Shown: positions 33,795 to 46,339, numbered from the stretch's first letter. The stretch: DNA of 64,000 nt from Nyssa sinensis (GCA_008638375.1 CM018032.1:55473882-55537881), one strand, 5' to 3'. Program-made: numbers and translations. The notes: generated by a model from the sequence alone, not told the origin.

Positions 33795-36700
33795 TCATGG
33801 CTTCCACAGGAGGGTGGTCTCTGCAATCATGGAAGTGACCACGTATGGATCCATATTTGAAGCAGGCCTCCGATCCTCAAAATACCCTTTGCCTTCTTTC
33901 TCAGTGTCTCGGCCAACCCGAATGGAAGCACCACGGTTTGCAACCCCCTGTTAGAAAAATAAGAAGTAAAAATATGAATAGGATGGCATGAATTGTCAGT
34001 TGATTTTGCTATAGACTAGTTATTAAGAATAAACCATGGTAATGCTATCCTCAAAACGATTTATCACCCTTCCAACAAAAACTCCAGCAAGAAGTTGTAT
34101 GTCAATCAAATCATCCTTAAGGTTTTGCATAAAAAAAATAAAAAATCCTCAAATTTAGACAACAAAAAATTATGTTGTCCAATAAATATATTAATTTTCA
34201 AATAGGCTCATTTTGAAATGAATTATATGTTTGATCAATCTACGTTATTCATAATCAACCTAAAGTAATATATTTGCAGTTATTTGGAAGAAGGAAATTT
34301 ATTTACCCATAAGAAGGTGTTGATATCAGCAGTTTCATGTCGACCAGTGAGACGACGTTCATTGCCTTCACCATATGCAGCGATATGTTCTTTGTGCTTC
34401 AATCCAAGCTTTTCAATCGCCTTCTTGATGATTTCAAAGCCACCCTCATTCCTCATAGACTTGGTGCTGAAATTATCATCATAAACTTCACATTGAGAAA
34501 GAACCGTCGTATAGAATAGATATTTTAATATAAATGTCACAGTCTGTGTACAACACTCATATATTATCAATTACCTGTAATTGGTGTGAGCTCCAGCACC
34601 ATTCCAATCACCCTGGTGAGAGGAACCCGTTAATAACAATAATAATAATCCTAGAATTATAAATGCAAAACAAATTTATGTAATCGATTATTGAATACAA
34701 TAGTAAAAACAAACAATAATCTCACCTGGATAGGCTTGGGGTCAAAAGAAACGACCACACCAGCAATCTCGGTAATCCTCTGTTAGCAAAAACACTTAAT
34801 AGTTAGCATAATTCTAGTATTACTCAATCCCATAAAATAAACAGCTGAAATATAGAACTTGTAATATTGGTAGTAGTAAGTATTTCAATTGGCATGTAGT
34901 AGTACCTCCAGAATGTAACGAGCCACCCACAACTCATCTCCGGCTGAGATGCCAACAGAAGGTCCAACTTGAAATTCCCACTGTATAATGTGAAAAGAGG
35001 ATTAGCATAACATAGGATAATAACGGGACACTAACTATTACAAGGGAAAAGAAACAAAAAGGAGAGAACACATTTGATTTACCTGGCCTGGCATCACTTC
35101 CCCATTGATTCCACTTATGTTAATGCCTGCATAGAGGCAAGCCTTGTAATGTGCATCCACAATATCACGTCCAAAGGCTTTGTCAGCACCAATTCCACAG
35201 TAGTATGGTCCCTATTGTCACATGACCAGGAAGTTTCAATTAGAACTGTTATGAAAAACATTTATTCACAAGTCATAAAGATAATTACCAGAACAAGAGA
35301 AAAGCATCGTAATCACATAAAACAGAAACACAAGTGAGATTCATGAATTATCTGGATTTGAAAAAATTCATTGTAGATAAAGATGAAGATGACCCTGGTA
35401 GAAGAAGCTTGGCAAGAAGCCCAGGATTCATTTGAAGACCAAAAAAAGAGCCAAATTAAAATGGGAAAACCGATGCACATAGGCCAGGAAACGATGCACA
35501 TAGGCCTGGAATGTACACTTTCATTGTGCAAGTACTTGAATTATCTAATTACCTTACAAAAAAATCTCTAATAACTGGTTATTATTAGCCTATTGGCAAG
35601 ATAGGTATTTATATAATTAAGAGGAAAAAAATGAAGATTTATAATACTGTGTAGAGGATGCAAATTGCAATTACCTGGGGTCCAGGAAAACCTCCCACTG
35701 GCCACCCTACCGGCCACTTAACTTCTTTTTGCAACAAGGTGTACTCTTGCTCAATGCCATACCTGTTTAAACAAATTGAATTTCAAGTAAATAATCACAA
35801 AAAATAAGTGTCTGATCCTCAGGTAGAGATGAAAATAAGGTCTCCCAGCACTGAGAAAGGTTAACAAAATTGATACCAGGGTACTTCAGCTGCAACATCG
35901 GGATGGCTGAAAATCTTGGCTGCATTAAACCTCTTGTTTGTTGGAATTGGCTCACCACCAGGAGTGTAAGCATCACACATAACCTAAGACAATTACAAAA
36001 GAGACTTGTTCAACATGTGGACTGAAACATAATAATCTTAAAATTAAATGCAAAATACAGGTACTCACTAGAATATTGTTGCCCCTCCTGAATGGATCCT
36101 TAAAAATTGCTTGGGGACTGTTTTGTTACATCATCAATAAAAGTAAATGAATGAACTTTGTAAGACTAAAACTTAAAAGAAGCAAGTGATTAAATACACA
36201 CAGATGCACACACATACAAACAAAAGGCAATACAATTCTCTCTACATAGTATTTGCATGAAAAATGAGGGGGTGCAGAAAGAAAAACACAACATACTAGA
36301 TGATCACTTCACTGTCTTCCCCGGGAGCTTGACCAGTGCTAGATCCATCGTAATTCCACTTTGGCAGCTTTTTGGGATCAGTAACTGGCCCAGGAAGAGT
36401 CTATATAGAAAATAAATCATCATGACAACCATGAAGATGAACAATAACATAAACAAACAAGCTTTTTTGTAGAGAAAAACAAAATATTACCCTTGCTTTG
36501 CTTCTCAAGTCCATGCCAGATCCACCAATCCTGTTGAAGAAATTAAAAATAACCAGGAAAACAACAATCAAAATCAAGGAGAACAATCAAGAAAAATAAA
36601 CAGTAGAAATAGAACTCTTTAAGCAGTTGGAGTTCCATACAAACAGCAACAACAGGAAAATTACAATAAAAATCATTTGAAAATTGAATCCACCATAGGC

Positions 36701-37528
36701 AACTTTAATTTCATAAACCATAACGTCAGATCTTGTGACCATTAGTCAATCACAAGGGATGAAAACAATACCAAAGCACATTGAAACCGCTGCTCCATGA
36801 AAATCAGCAGTAAAAACAGGGGCTTACAAATGAAACTAGAGTGAAAATTGGAACCGGAATTGAAATTTCCAAATAATAACCCAGAACTAAGATCTCTTAA
36901 TCCCAAGTGACCAATCAAACAAACAAAAATCAAACCAGTGTCTTTTATTATAAATTCTTATGAAATAGGGCACTATTCAAAGAACAATGAAAATAAAATT
37001 ACACAGTAGTGAAGATTCTTTACAAAAGAATGCATAAAAGTTGGAATCTAGTAACATCTGGTTGACCAATAGGAAAGCACACCACCATAGAAACAAAAGG
37101 AACAGGGGACTGTCAATCAAGCACCAATGAAGAGCAAACCAACCAATAGTAGTGAAAGAAGAATGTCAGGATCTTGTTTTAAAAAACAAAGATTGATCAC
37201 AAGGAAGAGAATCAAAATCAGAGCAGACATGCAACTATGGAAACTGTAAAACAAAAATCAAAGAAAACCCAAAAGTCACCACAACAAAGAGAAGCCATAA
37301 CCAAAACAAAGCACACCCATTTACCATTACAACTGTATCAAAGTTTTTCACTATTCAAGCAACAAAAACAGAGGATCAAACGGAACCCAAAATAAATAAC
37401 TAAGAACAGAGCAAACCCACTAACAAGAAAACACAACCGGTTGCCGAAACTCACCATATGTACTCAGCAATCACCTTCTCCGTGGAATTGGAGAGGTTGA
37501 GGTTGATGAGATCTGAAAGCAGAGACAT
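33795..37528 (-). CDS. Cytosolic glutamine synthetase GS1 (EC 6.3.1.2), complete
   Basis: It makes glutamine from glutamate and ammonium using ATP, the entry point of nitrogen assimilation, in the cytosol. Twelve coding exons with GT-AG borders: 37528-37455, 36530-36491, 36400-36297, 36117-36069, 35983-35877, 35762-35675, 35211-35083, 34980-34906, 34779-34726, 34612-34575, 34466-34307, 33947-33795. They sum to 1071 bases: 356 codons plus TGA, the standard GS1 length. It starts [13 protein letters not shown] with no plastid transit peptide or C-terminal extension, so it is GS1 and not GS2. Visible hallmarks are [18 protein letters not shown] (beta-Grasp, residues 53-70), [19 protein letters not shown], the ATP-binding [17 protein letters not shown], and [13 protein letters not shown]. 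No stop or frameshift. It ends ETTLLWKP. Intron 1 is about 0.92 kb and starts after codon 25. The paralogue number (GLN1;x) cannot be assigned. Confidence 0.98.
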
Positions 37529-37618
37529 ATCTCAGATGAAAAGGGATACGAAGAGCCGAAGACTTCAATGACTCTGTGATTTGGATGCAGAGCCCTGAAC
37601 AGAGAGGCAAAGAGTTGC

Positions 37619-37625
37619 TTTTATA
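37619..37625 (-). promoter_or_regulatory. TATA box of GS1
   Basis: TATAAAA on the minus strand, 91 bases upstream of the ATG at 37528, in context CACTATAAAAGC. Transcription probably starts near 37590. The leader appears short and intron-less. Confidence 0.65.
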
Positions 37626-37639
37626 GTGCGGTTTCTGTG

Positions 37640-38720
37640 TTGATAATATAAAACAATCGAATATTATTAGGATTTTTTAATAAATAAAAATTTAATTATA
37701 AATTGAAAATTTAATTACGAGCAAATGAAATAAAAAATTACAAAGTTGGTTTATTTATTTAATTTATTTTTTAACAAAGCAAAGTTGGTTGTTGGGAGTA
37801 TGTAGTAGGTATCTGAATTGGATTTCCACGTTCCTAGATTGGTGTTTACCGGTTAACGGCTGTGCCAGTATTCAATTAGCAATCTTCAAGATTTTGTTGA
37901 AATATTAATCAATCTCAATAAATCACAAAAATAGGAGAAAATTAATTTTATTCCTAATCATTTAGAGTAAGAATTATCTTTAAAAAGATAATAAAATAAA
38001 ATAATTATATACAAAATAAAATAATATATTGGAGCCTTCATAATTTTATTTAAAGTTGGTAAAGAATAGTTATTAAAAGAAATGCATTAAGATATCTACA
38101 GGAGAGAGTTGAATGCTTCATTGAATTTTAGTGCTCACTTTTCAATGATTTTAGCTGGCAATGACAAATAGAGTAATTACTTAGTGGTCTTCGGGTCTTT
38201 CCAATTATATCAAGAGCATGTATCATATGCTATTTTTAATGCAAATGTGACATTTTTTTTAAAAGAAAAGTGCATTGTGTACTGTAAAAAAAAAAAAAAG
38301 GTAAGAAATTAAAATTTTAAATTTTAGGGGATTTTTTTTTTAAAAAAAAATGAAAAATGGGAAGAGGGGAATTTCTAATTTCTTTTTATAAAAAAAATCT
38401 ATAAAAAATAAAAGTAAAATATAAACAACAAAAAAAAATTAAATTAGGTCATGACCGTTCCTATCCCCCTTGTTTCTTCCATTATCCGTATCAGAGTCTT
38501 TTAATTTTAAACCTTGAAAATTTTAATAAATAACAATAAAGTCAAAAATAAACCTAATTAAAAGTTGAAAATAAAAAATAAATTACACAACTTATATTAA
38601 AATAAATGAATGTAGAACACGTAATTTTTTTATAAAAATAATTATAAATGATTAATTAGATTAGACCCAATTGACATGACATATGTCACATATCATTGAA
38701 TCAAAAATGTTGAACAATCT
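37640..38720. other. AT-rich GS1 upstream region
   Basis: No additional gene seen. Many A/T homopolymers. It may contain GS1 promoter elements that I cannot identify reliably. Confidence 0.4.
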
Positions 38721-38723
38721 TTT

Positions 38724-38800
38724 TTTTGACAAGTGGATTAAAATGTTATGGGAGGTGGGAGTGGGAGTGGGCCTAAAAGACGTAAACCAATTGGCTTAAT
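38724..38800 (-). mobile_element. L1 3' tail fragment
   Basis: In reverse: GGTTTACGTC, GGCCCACTCCCAC, then ATTTTAATCCACTTGTC and a run of A. Same layout as the ending of the L1 derivative at 18853, but only about 75 bases long. Confidence 0.5.
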
Positions 38801-40230
38801 AAAGGAATCATACAATTGCTTTAACAGTAATCCTTTTGAATAAAGTTACCTTTTATTTTATTTTATTTCTTAAAATATTGTATTAATTTTTTATATTTGT
38901 AAAGTAACATATTGTAAAAGGACATGCTCGTTTATTAAGGAAAATATGAAAAATAAATAAATTCTTATATCTTTTTTTTTCAGATATATTTTTAAAAATC
39001 TTATGCTCATTAGTCAATCAATCACAAGACTTTTACATTGACAAAGATTGTGCCTTAATTTATTTCCATAAATTGAGACATTTAAGGTAAAGTTGTTTGT
39101 TTTTTTCCACCTTTCTCTCTTTTCCTTTAATTTTTTTTTTTCAAAGAACGAGCATAACAATCTTGATTAGAGCCGTAAACAAGTCAAGTTGAATTTTATT
39201 TTTTATTTATTAAATTTATTTTAAATGAACATCTAATTAAATTAATTGCAATTCAAATTCACATAAATTGGGTTTTTATATTACATTAGATTACGTATTT
39301 ATTTATTAAATTAATTTTAATAAAATCTCAATAAATTAACGAATTTTAAAATATATTTAAATTTTACTTATTTATTTCACCGTTCTCGAATCTTTTACTA
39401 ACAGAGTTTAAATAACTTAATTTTTTTAAAAAAATTCGTAGAACCTCTTTCTAAAACTATAATTTTCTGAATTTCTTAGTGGTTGAACCAATATTGTCCA
39501 ACCAACCAGTGGATGAGACCTATTCTTAGAAATATGACGTCTAAGGCCACCAAAGGGGCTATAAAATCAATTTTAGTTGTCTGATTGAAATTTGGAATGG
39601 ACCCACCCACGCGGAGCACTGTGTTCTGTTACAATCAATTTGCAAGAATGTGGGGGCCAAGTGGCCACTAGTGTCTTGAACTTTAATAGTAACCCCTATA
39701 GGGTAGCTCAATTGAGGAAAATTTTGGGAATATTATTTAGAGATCTCTCATTTGAGTGGTCTGAGTCACTCATGCACGATATTAATATCGTGCATGAAAA
39801 TTCATAAGATCAGGCTGTTTATGTTTGCCAGTATTTTTTTATAATTAATAAATTTAAGATATTAAAATTTTATTAATTATTATATTTTTATATATTTTTA
39901 TTAATCAATAAATGTTTATTATATTTAAATACTTTTTGTATAAATATAAAACTTTATATGTAATTTTTTAATAATATGTTAACTTTTCGTAAAATATATA
40001 TATATATAATCTTAAGACATAAAAATTCGTAATATCATTTTCAAGTAAAGAAGTTATGTTTCTAAGATGTTATAATTTTTTTACTTTCAATACTTTTGAC
40101 TATATCTATGTTGGATTAATAAATATAATTATCAACATATGTCATAATATAACTTTTTTATTTATCTAATAATTAATATTATAAAGATTATTTTTTTAAA
40201 AAGTATTAATTGTTAGGTAATAAAAGTATT
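38800..40230. other. AT-rich intergenic DNA
   Basis: Nothing recognisable. A 71-codon frame at 39592-39807 has no family resemblance, and I do not call it a gene. Confidence 0.4.
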
Positions 40231-40232
40231 AA

Positions 40233-40838
40233 GGGTTAATTACACTTGAATACTATAAAGTTTTGTTTGGATTTTAAATAAATTATTGATTATCAATTTT
40301 AACAATTTAGTTCCTTAATTTTTTATTTCATTTTAATTTAGGCCAATTGCAAATAGAAGTTAACGGTTGTCCCAAATTGATTACATTTTAATACCCTATA
40401 ATTTCATATATGCTTCAAAATAGTACCATGTAATTGTGTACAAGTTTCAAATAAGACCCTATAATTTTATACGGATTTCAAACGAGGTCTTATAATTTTA
40501 ATGTGTAAACAACTAGTGTTAAAAATTTGTGACGGTTGTTTGTAATTGGCCTCAATTGAAATAAAATTATAAAATAAAGGACTGAATTGTTAGAGCAACT
40601 CCAAGAGTTGGATCTATTTTTGTATCCAGTCATGAATAGTGAGAAAATATTTATAAGAGTCATATTAAAATGAGTACTAGGATGAATACTCTTTTGGAAC
40701 GTGAATAGTATATTAATAAGAATCATATTAATAGTTGAAGGGGATGTCTCGCATCCTAAAGTCACTCTTAGAGTTGCTCTTACAATTAATAATTTAGAGC
40801 TTTATTTAAAATCGAAGATAATAGAATATAATTAATTC
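40233..40838. mobile_element. MULE-like foldback element with 9-bp target duplication (copy 1)
   Basis: Ends GGGTTAATTACACTTG and, in reverse, GAATTAATTATATTC. Flanked by AAGTATTAA at 40224-40232 and 40839-40847. Long inverted arms carry 'ttgattatcaatttt' and 'caattgaaataaaat' type motifs and 'gtgacggttgtttg'. Related to 53624-54060, which also has a 9-bp duplication. Nine bases is the Mutator-superfamily signature. No transposase. Interrupted by a second MITE at 40593-40779. Confidence 0.82.
40593..40779. mobile_element. Nested Tourist-like (PIF/Harbinger) MITE, 187 bp
   Basis: Terminal inverted repeats GAGCAACTCCAAGAGT and, in reverse, GAGCAACTCTAAGAGT. Flanked by TTA on both sides (40590-40592, 40780-40782). 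The related MULE-like copy at 53624-54060 carries the uninterrupted site 'attgttacaattaataat', which proves the insertion and both boundaries. Confidence 0.88.
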
Positions 40839-41176
40839 AAGTATTAATTATCTATAATAAAATCAAGTTAGTTTATTAAAAATTATTAACTTATTAAATA
40901 TTAATTATGAGAAAGTCAACTCTAATCATCTTTTATTAAAAAAAAAAATTAAAAGACTAAAAATAGAATTACAACTAGGGCACTAAGGTCACCGGTCGGA
41001 GGCGTCCAAAAGAGGCAATGACTTCAAAGTCTTAAAATTTTAACTTTTTCTTATATATTTTTTAATTTTTTTTTAATAAAAATTACCACTCCAGAAATTT
41101 TCATATACTAAAGACTTTAAATTTTAACTTTTTGTATTTCCACACCAGGTAAAATTCCCCTGTTTCCATTGTTGTG

Positions 41177-41203
41177 CTAACATATATATATATATATATA
41201 TAT
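41177..41203. repeat. (AT)n microsatellite
   Basis: AT run directly before the CpG-rich segment. Confidence 0.85.
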
Positions 41204-41204
41204 T

Positions 41205-41755
41205 TGTAGTTAGGGGTACCAGTTGAGCCGGTGAAGACAAGCTGAGCGCGATTGTACTGCAAGAGACGTGGGGACCAGTATTGTACTGAGGGCGATATTG
41301 AGCATAGTTTTCACCGACACGTGTCGTTGGATTCGAAGTGTCCGGGACTCGAGGGGAGTTCGGAGTCTCCTATTCATATGGCCCACCGCCACCTTGAAAC
41401 TTCCAATTACATCGTTGTGTTGGGAGGTTTGGATAAGAATTAAGATTCTTCGACCTTTTGAATCTTCTTTCGGATTAAAGAGTCACGCCAGCGCGTGAAA
41501 AAACATGTTCTGCGGGTGGAGTGTGCACTGACTCAGCCACGAAGAACCACAGCGCCGAGATATAGGTGCAGAGCTCCGTATGTCAGAGAGTCACGCGCCT
41601 CCGGAGACGCGTGGAGATTACATATCACTCCGAAGCCTTGAAATAGACGCACCTGCGCCGCTTACGTGGTCAAATCTGTGCCGCCTGACAAACGGCCAGG
41701 ATTTCACCTCGCCGTGAGAATTGACTTTTGACTATTGACTCTTGACTTTTAACCA
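41205..41755. promoter_or_regulatory. CpG-rich island ending in a W-box cluster
   Basis: In an otherwise very AT-rich region, about 500 bases contain many CG dinucleotides (CACGTGTCG, CGCCAGCGCG, CACGCGCCTCCGGAGACGCG). It ends with four TTGAC cores within about 30 bases (41725-41755). No gene can be read on either strand: overlapping frames of 60-76 codons have no family signature. It could be the promoter or 5' end of a missing gene, or GC-rich transposon debris. Confidence 0.35.
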
Positions 41756-41781
41756 TTAAAATTTTGTAACCGTGGCAATGG

Positions 41782-41851
41782 CAATTTGAGGGCTGCTTTA
41801 CTAAGGCTCAAAGTTTCAATTTGAGGGCTGCTTTACCAAGTCTCAAAGTTT
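41782..41851. repeat. 35-bp tandem duplication
   Basis: CAATTTGAGGGCTGCTTTAC followed by 'aag.ctcaaagttt', at 41782 and 41817. Confidence 0.85.
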
Positions 41852-42559
41852 GATTTTTGTGATTTTATTCATTGTGCAGTATGTGCAGTATACGGACTAC
41901 TAAAATTATTTGTGATTCATTTTAACAAAATTTATGATAATTTAATGTAACTTGTCTAAAACTCAATTATTTTGTGATATCTTGAAAATGTATTATACAT
42001 ATGCATCTTTAATTATTAGAATCATTAAAATCAGTCTATTCAATATTCTCGTTGTATCTAATTTTAATTAAGTGGGTTTATAATTATATTTCTTAATCGC
42101 GTACTGAGAGTTTAGATAAATGTAAGGTAAGTTGACCAATTCAAGATAAAAATATTTATATTTTTTATACACATAACTCTAATTCGAGTTGTTACACATA
42201 CACATAATTGTTAAGATTTCTTTCACCTCACATTACTTTTATATAAAAAAAAGCTTAGATGAATTTAATAAAGTTATATATTTGTAAAAGAAAAAATATT
42301 ATTGACACACATTTTTTTAGCATATTTAATGTCTTTTTTAGAATATCGTAATTGTAATTAGTATAATCATTAAACAAATAAATAAAGTTTAATAACTAAA
42401 TGAGTATTCCAATAAAGACCCCTCCCTACTTATTATTGGATTTAAATAAGTTTTGAGTGATAAATTTTTTTTCTTAAAGTGGGGTTGGAGAATAGATCCC
42501 CACCTCATTCTCATCACTAGCTCCACACAATCCATACACAAGATAATGAGTAATGATGG

Positions 42560-42706
42560 ATATCCCATCTCTTATAACTCACCATTGTCTCACATCTCTT
42601 ATAGAGATGGGTCCATTGGTAGGTCTCATATTATGCTCCATGAACAATGAATCCCACTTTTGTCCAAAATGTGAGACAAATAAGGGTTATGAGATGTGTG
42701 ATATAT
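42560..42706. repeat. Short inverted-repeat element (MITE-like)
   Basis: Arms of about 30 bases: 42567-42597 (CATCTCTTATAACTCACC, TTGTCTCACAT) pair with 42671-42699 (ATGTGAGACAA, GGTTATGAGATG). Outer 'gatatccc' / 'tgatatatc' may extend the arms. Confidence 0.6.
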
Positions 42707-42719
42707 CTATATTTTCTCC

Positions 42720-43420
42720 AAAAAGATCTAGGAAGCATATTGTCTATTGGCGCTCCCTTGCGCGGCTAAAAAAATCCTATCAATAACAATAAATTATTAA
42801 GTAGGACGATTATTCTACATTTTTTTTATGTTGTATGATAATCTTTTACGAAGTTTACTAATTTTCTATTTTATGGAGAAGTTATTTATAAAAATTACTA
42901 AAAATTTCCTTTTGGATATGTATTCAGAGAAATTTTGTAAAACTATTTTATTGTTGGGTTTTTGAAAAGTGTATTTTAATTTTTAAAATTTCTGAAAATG
43001 AGTTTGGATATAATTTTCTAATAAAATAAAAGAAGTGAGAATGTGTTTTGTTATGATTTTGAAAATAGTGAAAAAGATGAAAATGCATTTGGATTGTAAA
43101 CTAGAAATAGTTATTTAAGTTAATTTGTAAAATTAATTATGTCTACTCTTATTAGTGTAAATAATTTATAAAATTAAATTAATTTTTTAAATAATTTTTT
43201 ATTTCAATTATTTTTAATATGTACTTTCCACAATATCTATAATTTTCAATATTTTTATTTTTCTTTAAGAAATATTTTATTTGTTTAAAAAGTATTTTTA
43301 ATATGTATTAAAAAAATATTTGTTTAAATTATTTTTAATATGTACTTTCCACAATATCTATAATTTTAAATATTTTATTTTCTTTAAAAAATCTTTTATT
43401 TGTTTAAAAATATTTTTATT
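42720..43420. other. AT-rich intergenic DNA with a diverged duplication
   Basis: The phrase 'ttttaatatgtactttccacaatatctataatttt' type occurs at about 43210 and 43335, a local duplication. No gene. Confidence 0.5.
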
Positions 43421-43425
43421 ATTTA

Positions 43426-44046
43426 TGATGCTGCACTTTTCGGCTCGCAATAAGTATGGACTCCGTGACCTGTAGAACACTCAGAAAGATGATCAAAGGA
43501 CCACCGGATTAGCTCCGGTGGTAGCCGCTCCGATGCTTAAGTAAGTAAAAGAATTGAAAGACTGTATTGAAAGCCAAAGAATGAGCATCCAAATAAAGCG
43601 TACCTCTAGGGTTTAATTTATAAGCCGTGGCTCTCCTAAGTTGATTAGGATTTGACGCCATGAATATAGGGATTTGATCATCGGAAATTGCAGTTACCTT
43701 GTGGAGCATTGAGTCATAGATGGAGATAATCATAGATAGTAGTTTCCGTGTTGAAGACTGTTTCCTTATTTGAAGACTGTTTCCTTATCGAAGACTGTTT
43801 ATTTATTCCCTGCTCGGCATCCGCTAAGGCGATGACGAGGTCTGGAGTGTTGATCTGGACCCTGTGATAAGTTCTGAGGCCCTTGTCCGGATATGTATGC
43901 TCTGAAGGTATAAGTTTGGTCACTTCCGACCTTTTGTGTTGATCTTTTTGGTCATTGGCTGAGTGGAAACTATGTCGGCAGTGCGTGAGTTGGATTATGG
44001 TCATACATGTCAAATGCTAATTGGCCTGCTCTTTTATGGTATATCA
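43426..44046 (-). mobile_element. Solo LTR, Ty3/gypsy-like, copy 1 (621 bp)
   Basis: Begins TGATGCTGCAC and ends GGTATATCA on the plus strand. Perfect 5-bp duplication ATTTA at 43421-43425 and 44047-44051. The minus strand shows LTR layout: a TATAAATT box near 43615, then a transcribed part with GAGCGGCTACCACCGGAGC. Homologous to 47411-48114. No internal region is attached, so it is a recombination-derived solo LTR. The gypsy assignment rests on resemblance only. Confidence 0.88.
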
Positions 44047-44440
44047 ATTTATAATACAAATTTTTTGTTGTTCGTGTCCATCTTTTATGTGATTTTTTTT
44101 TTAGTGTGGAATCTGTGCCCATGTTTTCATTTTTTTCAAAACTATAAAAATTGTTTTCATGGTTGTTTTTAGAAAACTATACTAGGCAAACAAGTTTCTC
44201 AATTTTTTGTTTTTAAAAATTAAAAAAATAATTTTTTAAAACAGAAACAAACGCATATTTTATAAGAGATCTTCACTCCACATTGGATAATGATATTGAA
44301 TAACCATACCACTAAATAACTTCTCCGCATTAGCTGTGGGTTGTAAGGCATGAGGGTAAGGGGTGAGCCATACATAAGACTACAACATTTTATCCACCAC
44401 CTTAACTAACAAAATCATATTTCAATTATTTAGTTACATT

Positions 44441-44760
44441 AATAATGCTATACTTTTTAAAAAAAATCAAATAATATGACATTACATTACTGCAATTTAT
44501 TAAATTATATAATTATTATGATATAATAATGTAATGTCACATGCAAATAATAACAAGAATAATAATGCTATACTTTTAAAAAATTTATTTCAAATAATGT
44601 GACATTACATTACTGTAGTTTATTAAATTATATTAATTAATATGATATAATAATGTAATGTCACACACAAATAATAACACAATAATTATGCTGTACTTTT
44701 AAAAATTTTATTTTAAATAATATGGCATTACATTACTGCAATTTATTCTTATTAATAAAA
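44441..44760. repeat. Tandem array of about 121-bp hairpin units, 2.7 copies
   Basis: Units start at 44441, 44561 and about 44681 ('aataatgctatactttt'). Each holds TGACATTACATTACTG and its partner AATAATGTAATGTCA, so each unit can fold back. The last unit is incomplete. Confidence 0.8.
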
Positions 44761-44774
44761 TATAACATTACTTA

Positions 44775-44818
44775 AAGAAAATAAAAATAAAAATAAAAAT
44801 AAAAATAAAATAAAAAAA
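44775..44818. repeat. (AAAAT)n microsatellite
   Basis: Repeating aaaat units, similar to the run in CAP-G intron 1. Confidence 0.85.
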
Positions 44819-45027
44819 CGTAAACAAAAACATGGCATGATTGTTGACGTATGTTGCACGTGAATGTGAAATATACCAACCGCGTCAATCATGACAGTTG
44901 AACTTCTCTTTTCTTGTTTTTGTTACAGGCACAGAGAGATAAATGATTGTAATGAACAAAAATCAAATCTAAAATTTTAGAAAAAAATACTAAAAAGTTC
45001 AAATGGCTTTTGACTTATTGAACATAA

Positions 45028-45941
45028 GAGTATCTGCAAGAGCCTATTCAAAGTAATTTTTCAAAATTATACTTTAGTGTTCTATGTGGTAAAATTTAAT
45101 ATTTTTATTTTTTAATATTATTTAGTTTAGTTTTATTTAATTTAAATTCCTGCTAATTTTTAAAATGCATAATTCAAATGGAGGATGGAGATGGTTGAGC
45201 AGAGAATTCAGGCGATTTTAAAAATTGTGTTATAAAAAATAATAAATCTATTTGGATAGAAAAATTGAGGAATGAAAATAATGCACAAAATTGAGAAACC
45301 AGATATAATATTATTATTTTGAAAAAAAATATTAAACAGGCTATAAATTAAAATTTTCATTCCAAAAAATCAATGATACATTTTTTTTCTATCTAAAAGA
45401 TAAAAAAAAAAATTTAATACAAATAGTCTAATTATTAACTTTCATCTTAATATCGTTAAAAAATATTACTGATTAGACTAAAATAACCTACAAGATATAT
45501 TTTTAAAAAATACTGAATAGTTGATAAAATAAATTATTTAATAAAAAAATAACATTTTTTATTTATTGAGAAGGCAAAAAAAACAAATTTTTAGTTCATA
45601 AAATTTTATGATCTTTTTGGATTGAAAAAATTAATTTATATATTTTTTAGTATTTTTTTTAATGTAACCTGAACGATATTTTAGTATAATCAGTAATTTT
45701 TTTAATGACGTTAAGATAAAAGTTAATATTTTTTTTTTGTATTAAAAGTTTATTTTTTAGAATCTTTTAGATAAAAAAAACGTATCATGAATTTCTTAAA
45801 TTAAAATTAAAATTTTATTTTAAAGAATTTTTGGTATTTTTTTTATATTATTTTTTTAGCATGTCATTGAAACACCCCTTCTAATAATTATGCTACTATT
45901 TGACGTTGGCGTCTTAAATAACATACCCATTAAAGATGCTC
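45028..45941. mobile_element. Candidate PIF/Harbinger-like element with internal foldback
   Basis: Left end GAGTATCTGCAAGAG, right end in reverse GAGCATCTTTAATGG, with TAA on both outer sides (45025-45027, 45942-45944). Inside, 45345-45480 and 45690-45830 are inverted copies of each other. No transposase frame. The termini match imperfectly, so the boundaries are tentative. Confidence 0.45.
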
Positions 45942-45989
45942 TAATATTCTATCTTTCATTTATCAGATAAAAGAATATCTATCTATATA

Positions 45990-46335
45990 AATATATATAA
46001 CAACTAACAATAATTTGTTTAATTAATTTAACAAATAAGAAGTCAAGAGGAAATATGATGCTGAAAAGTATTAGGCCCGATCACATTCGTGGTTAGAATT
46101 AATTAGGATCATGATCTGCAGTGTATACTTCCCACTTTTAATATTGTATGTTTCATTTATTAAAGGAAGGAATCTATTGTATGTGTGTGTGTGTGTGAAT
46201 ATATATAATAACAAGAATCTTTTTATTTCTCTCTTTCTATTACAAATTTATAAGAAGTCAAATGAAAACACGATGCTACAAAGTCTAAGCCCCGATCACT
46301 TTCCTGGTTAGAATCAGACTCAGAATCATCTTCCT
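45990..46335. repeat. Diverged direct duplication
   Basis: 'aagaagtcaagaggaaatatgatgctg' / 'gatcacattcgtggttagaatt' at about 46037-46105 recurs as 'aagaagtcaaatgaaaacacgatgct' / 'gatcactttcctggttagaat' at 46252-46325. Spacing about 216. Confidence 0.65.
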
Positions 46336-46339
46336 GGTC

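Noticed and set aside
39592..39807. 71-codon frame in intergenic DNA
   Set aside because: No start context, introns or family resemblance that would support a gene.
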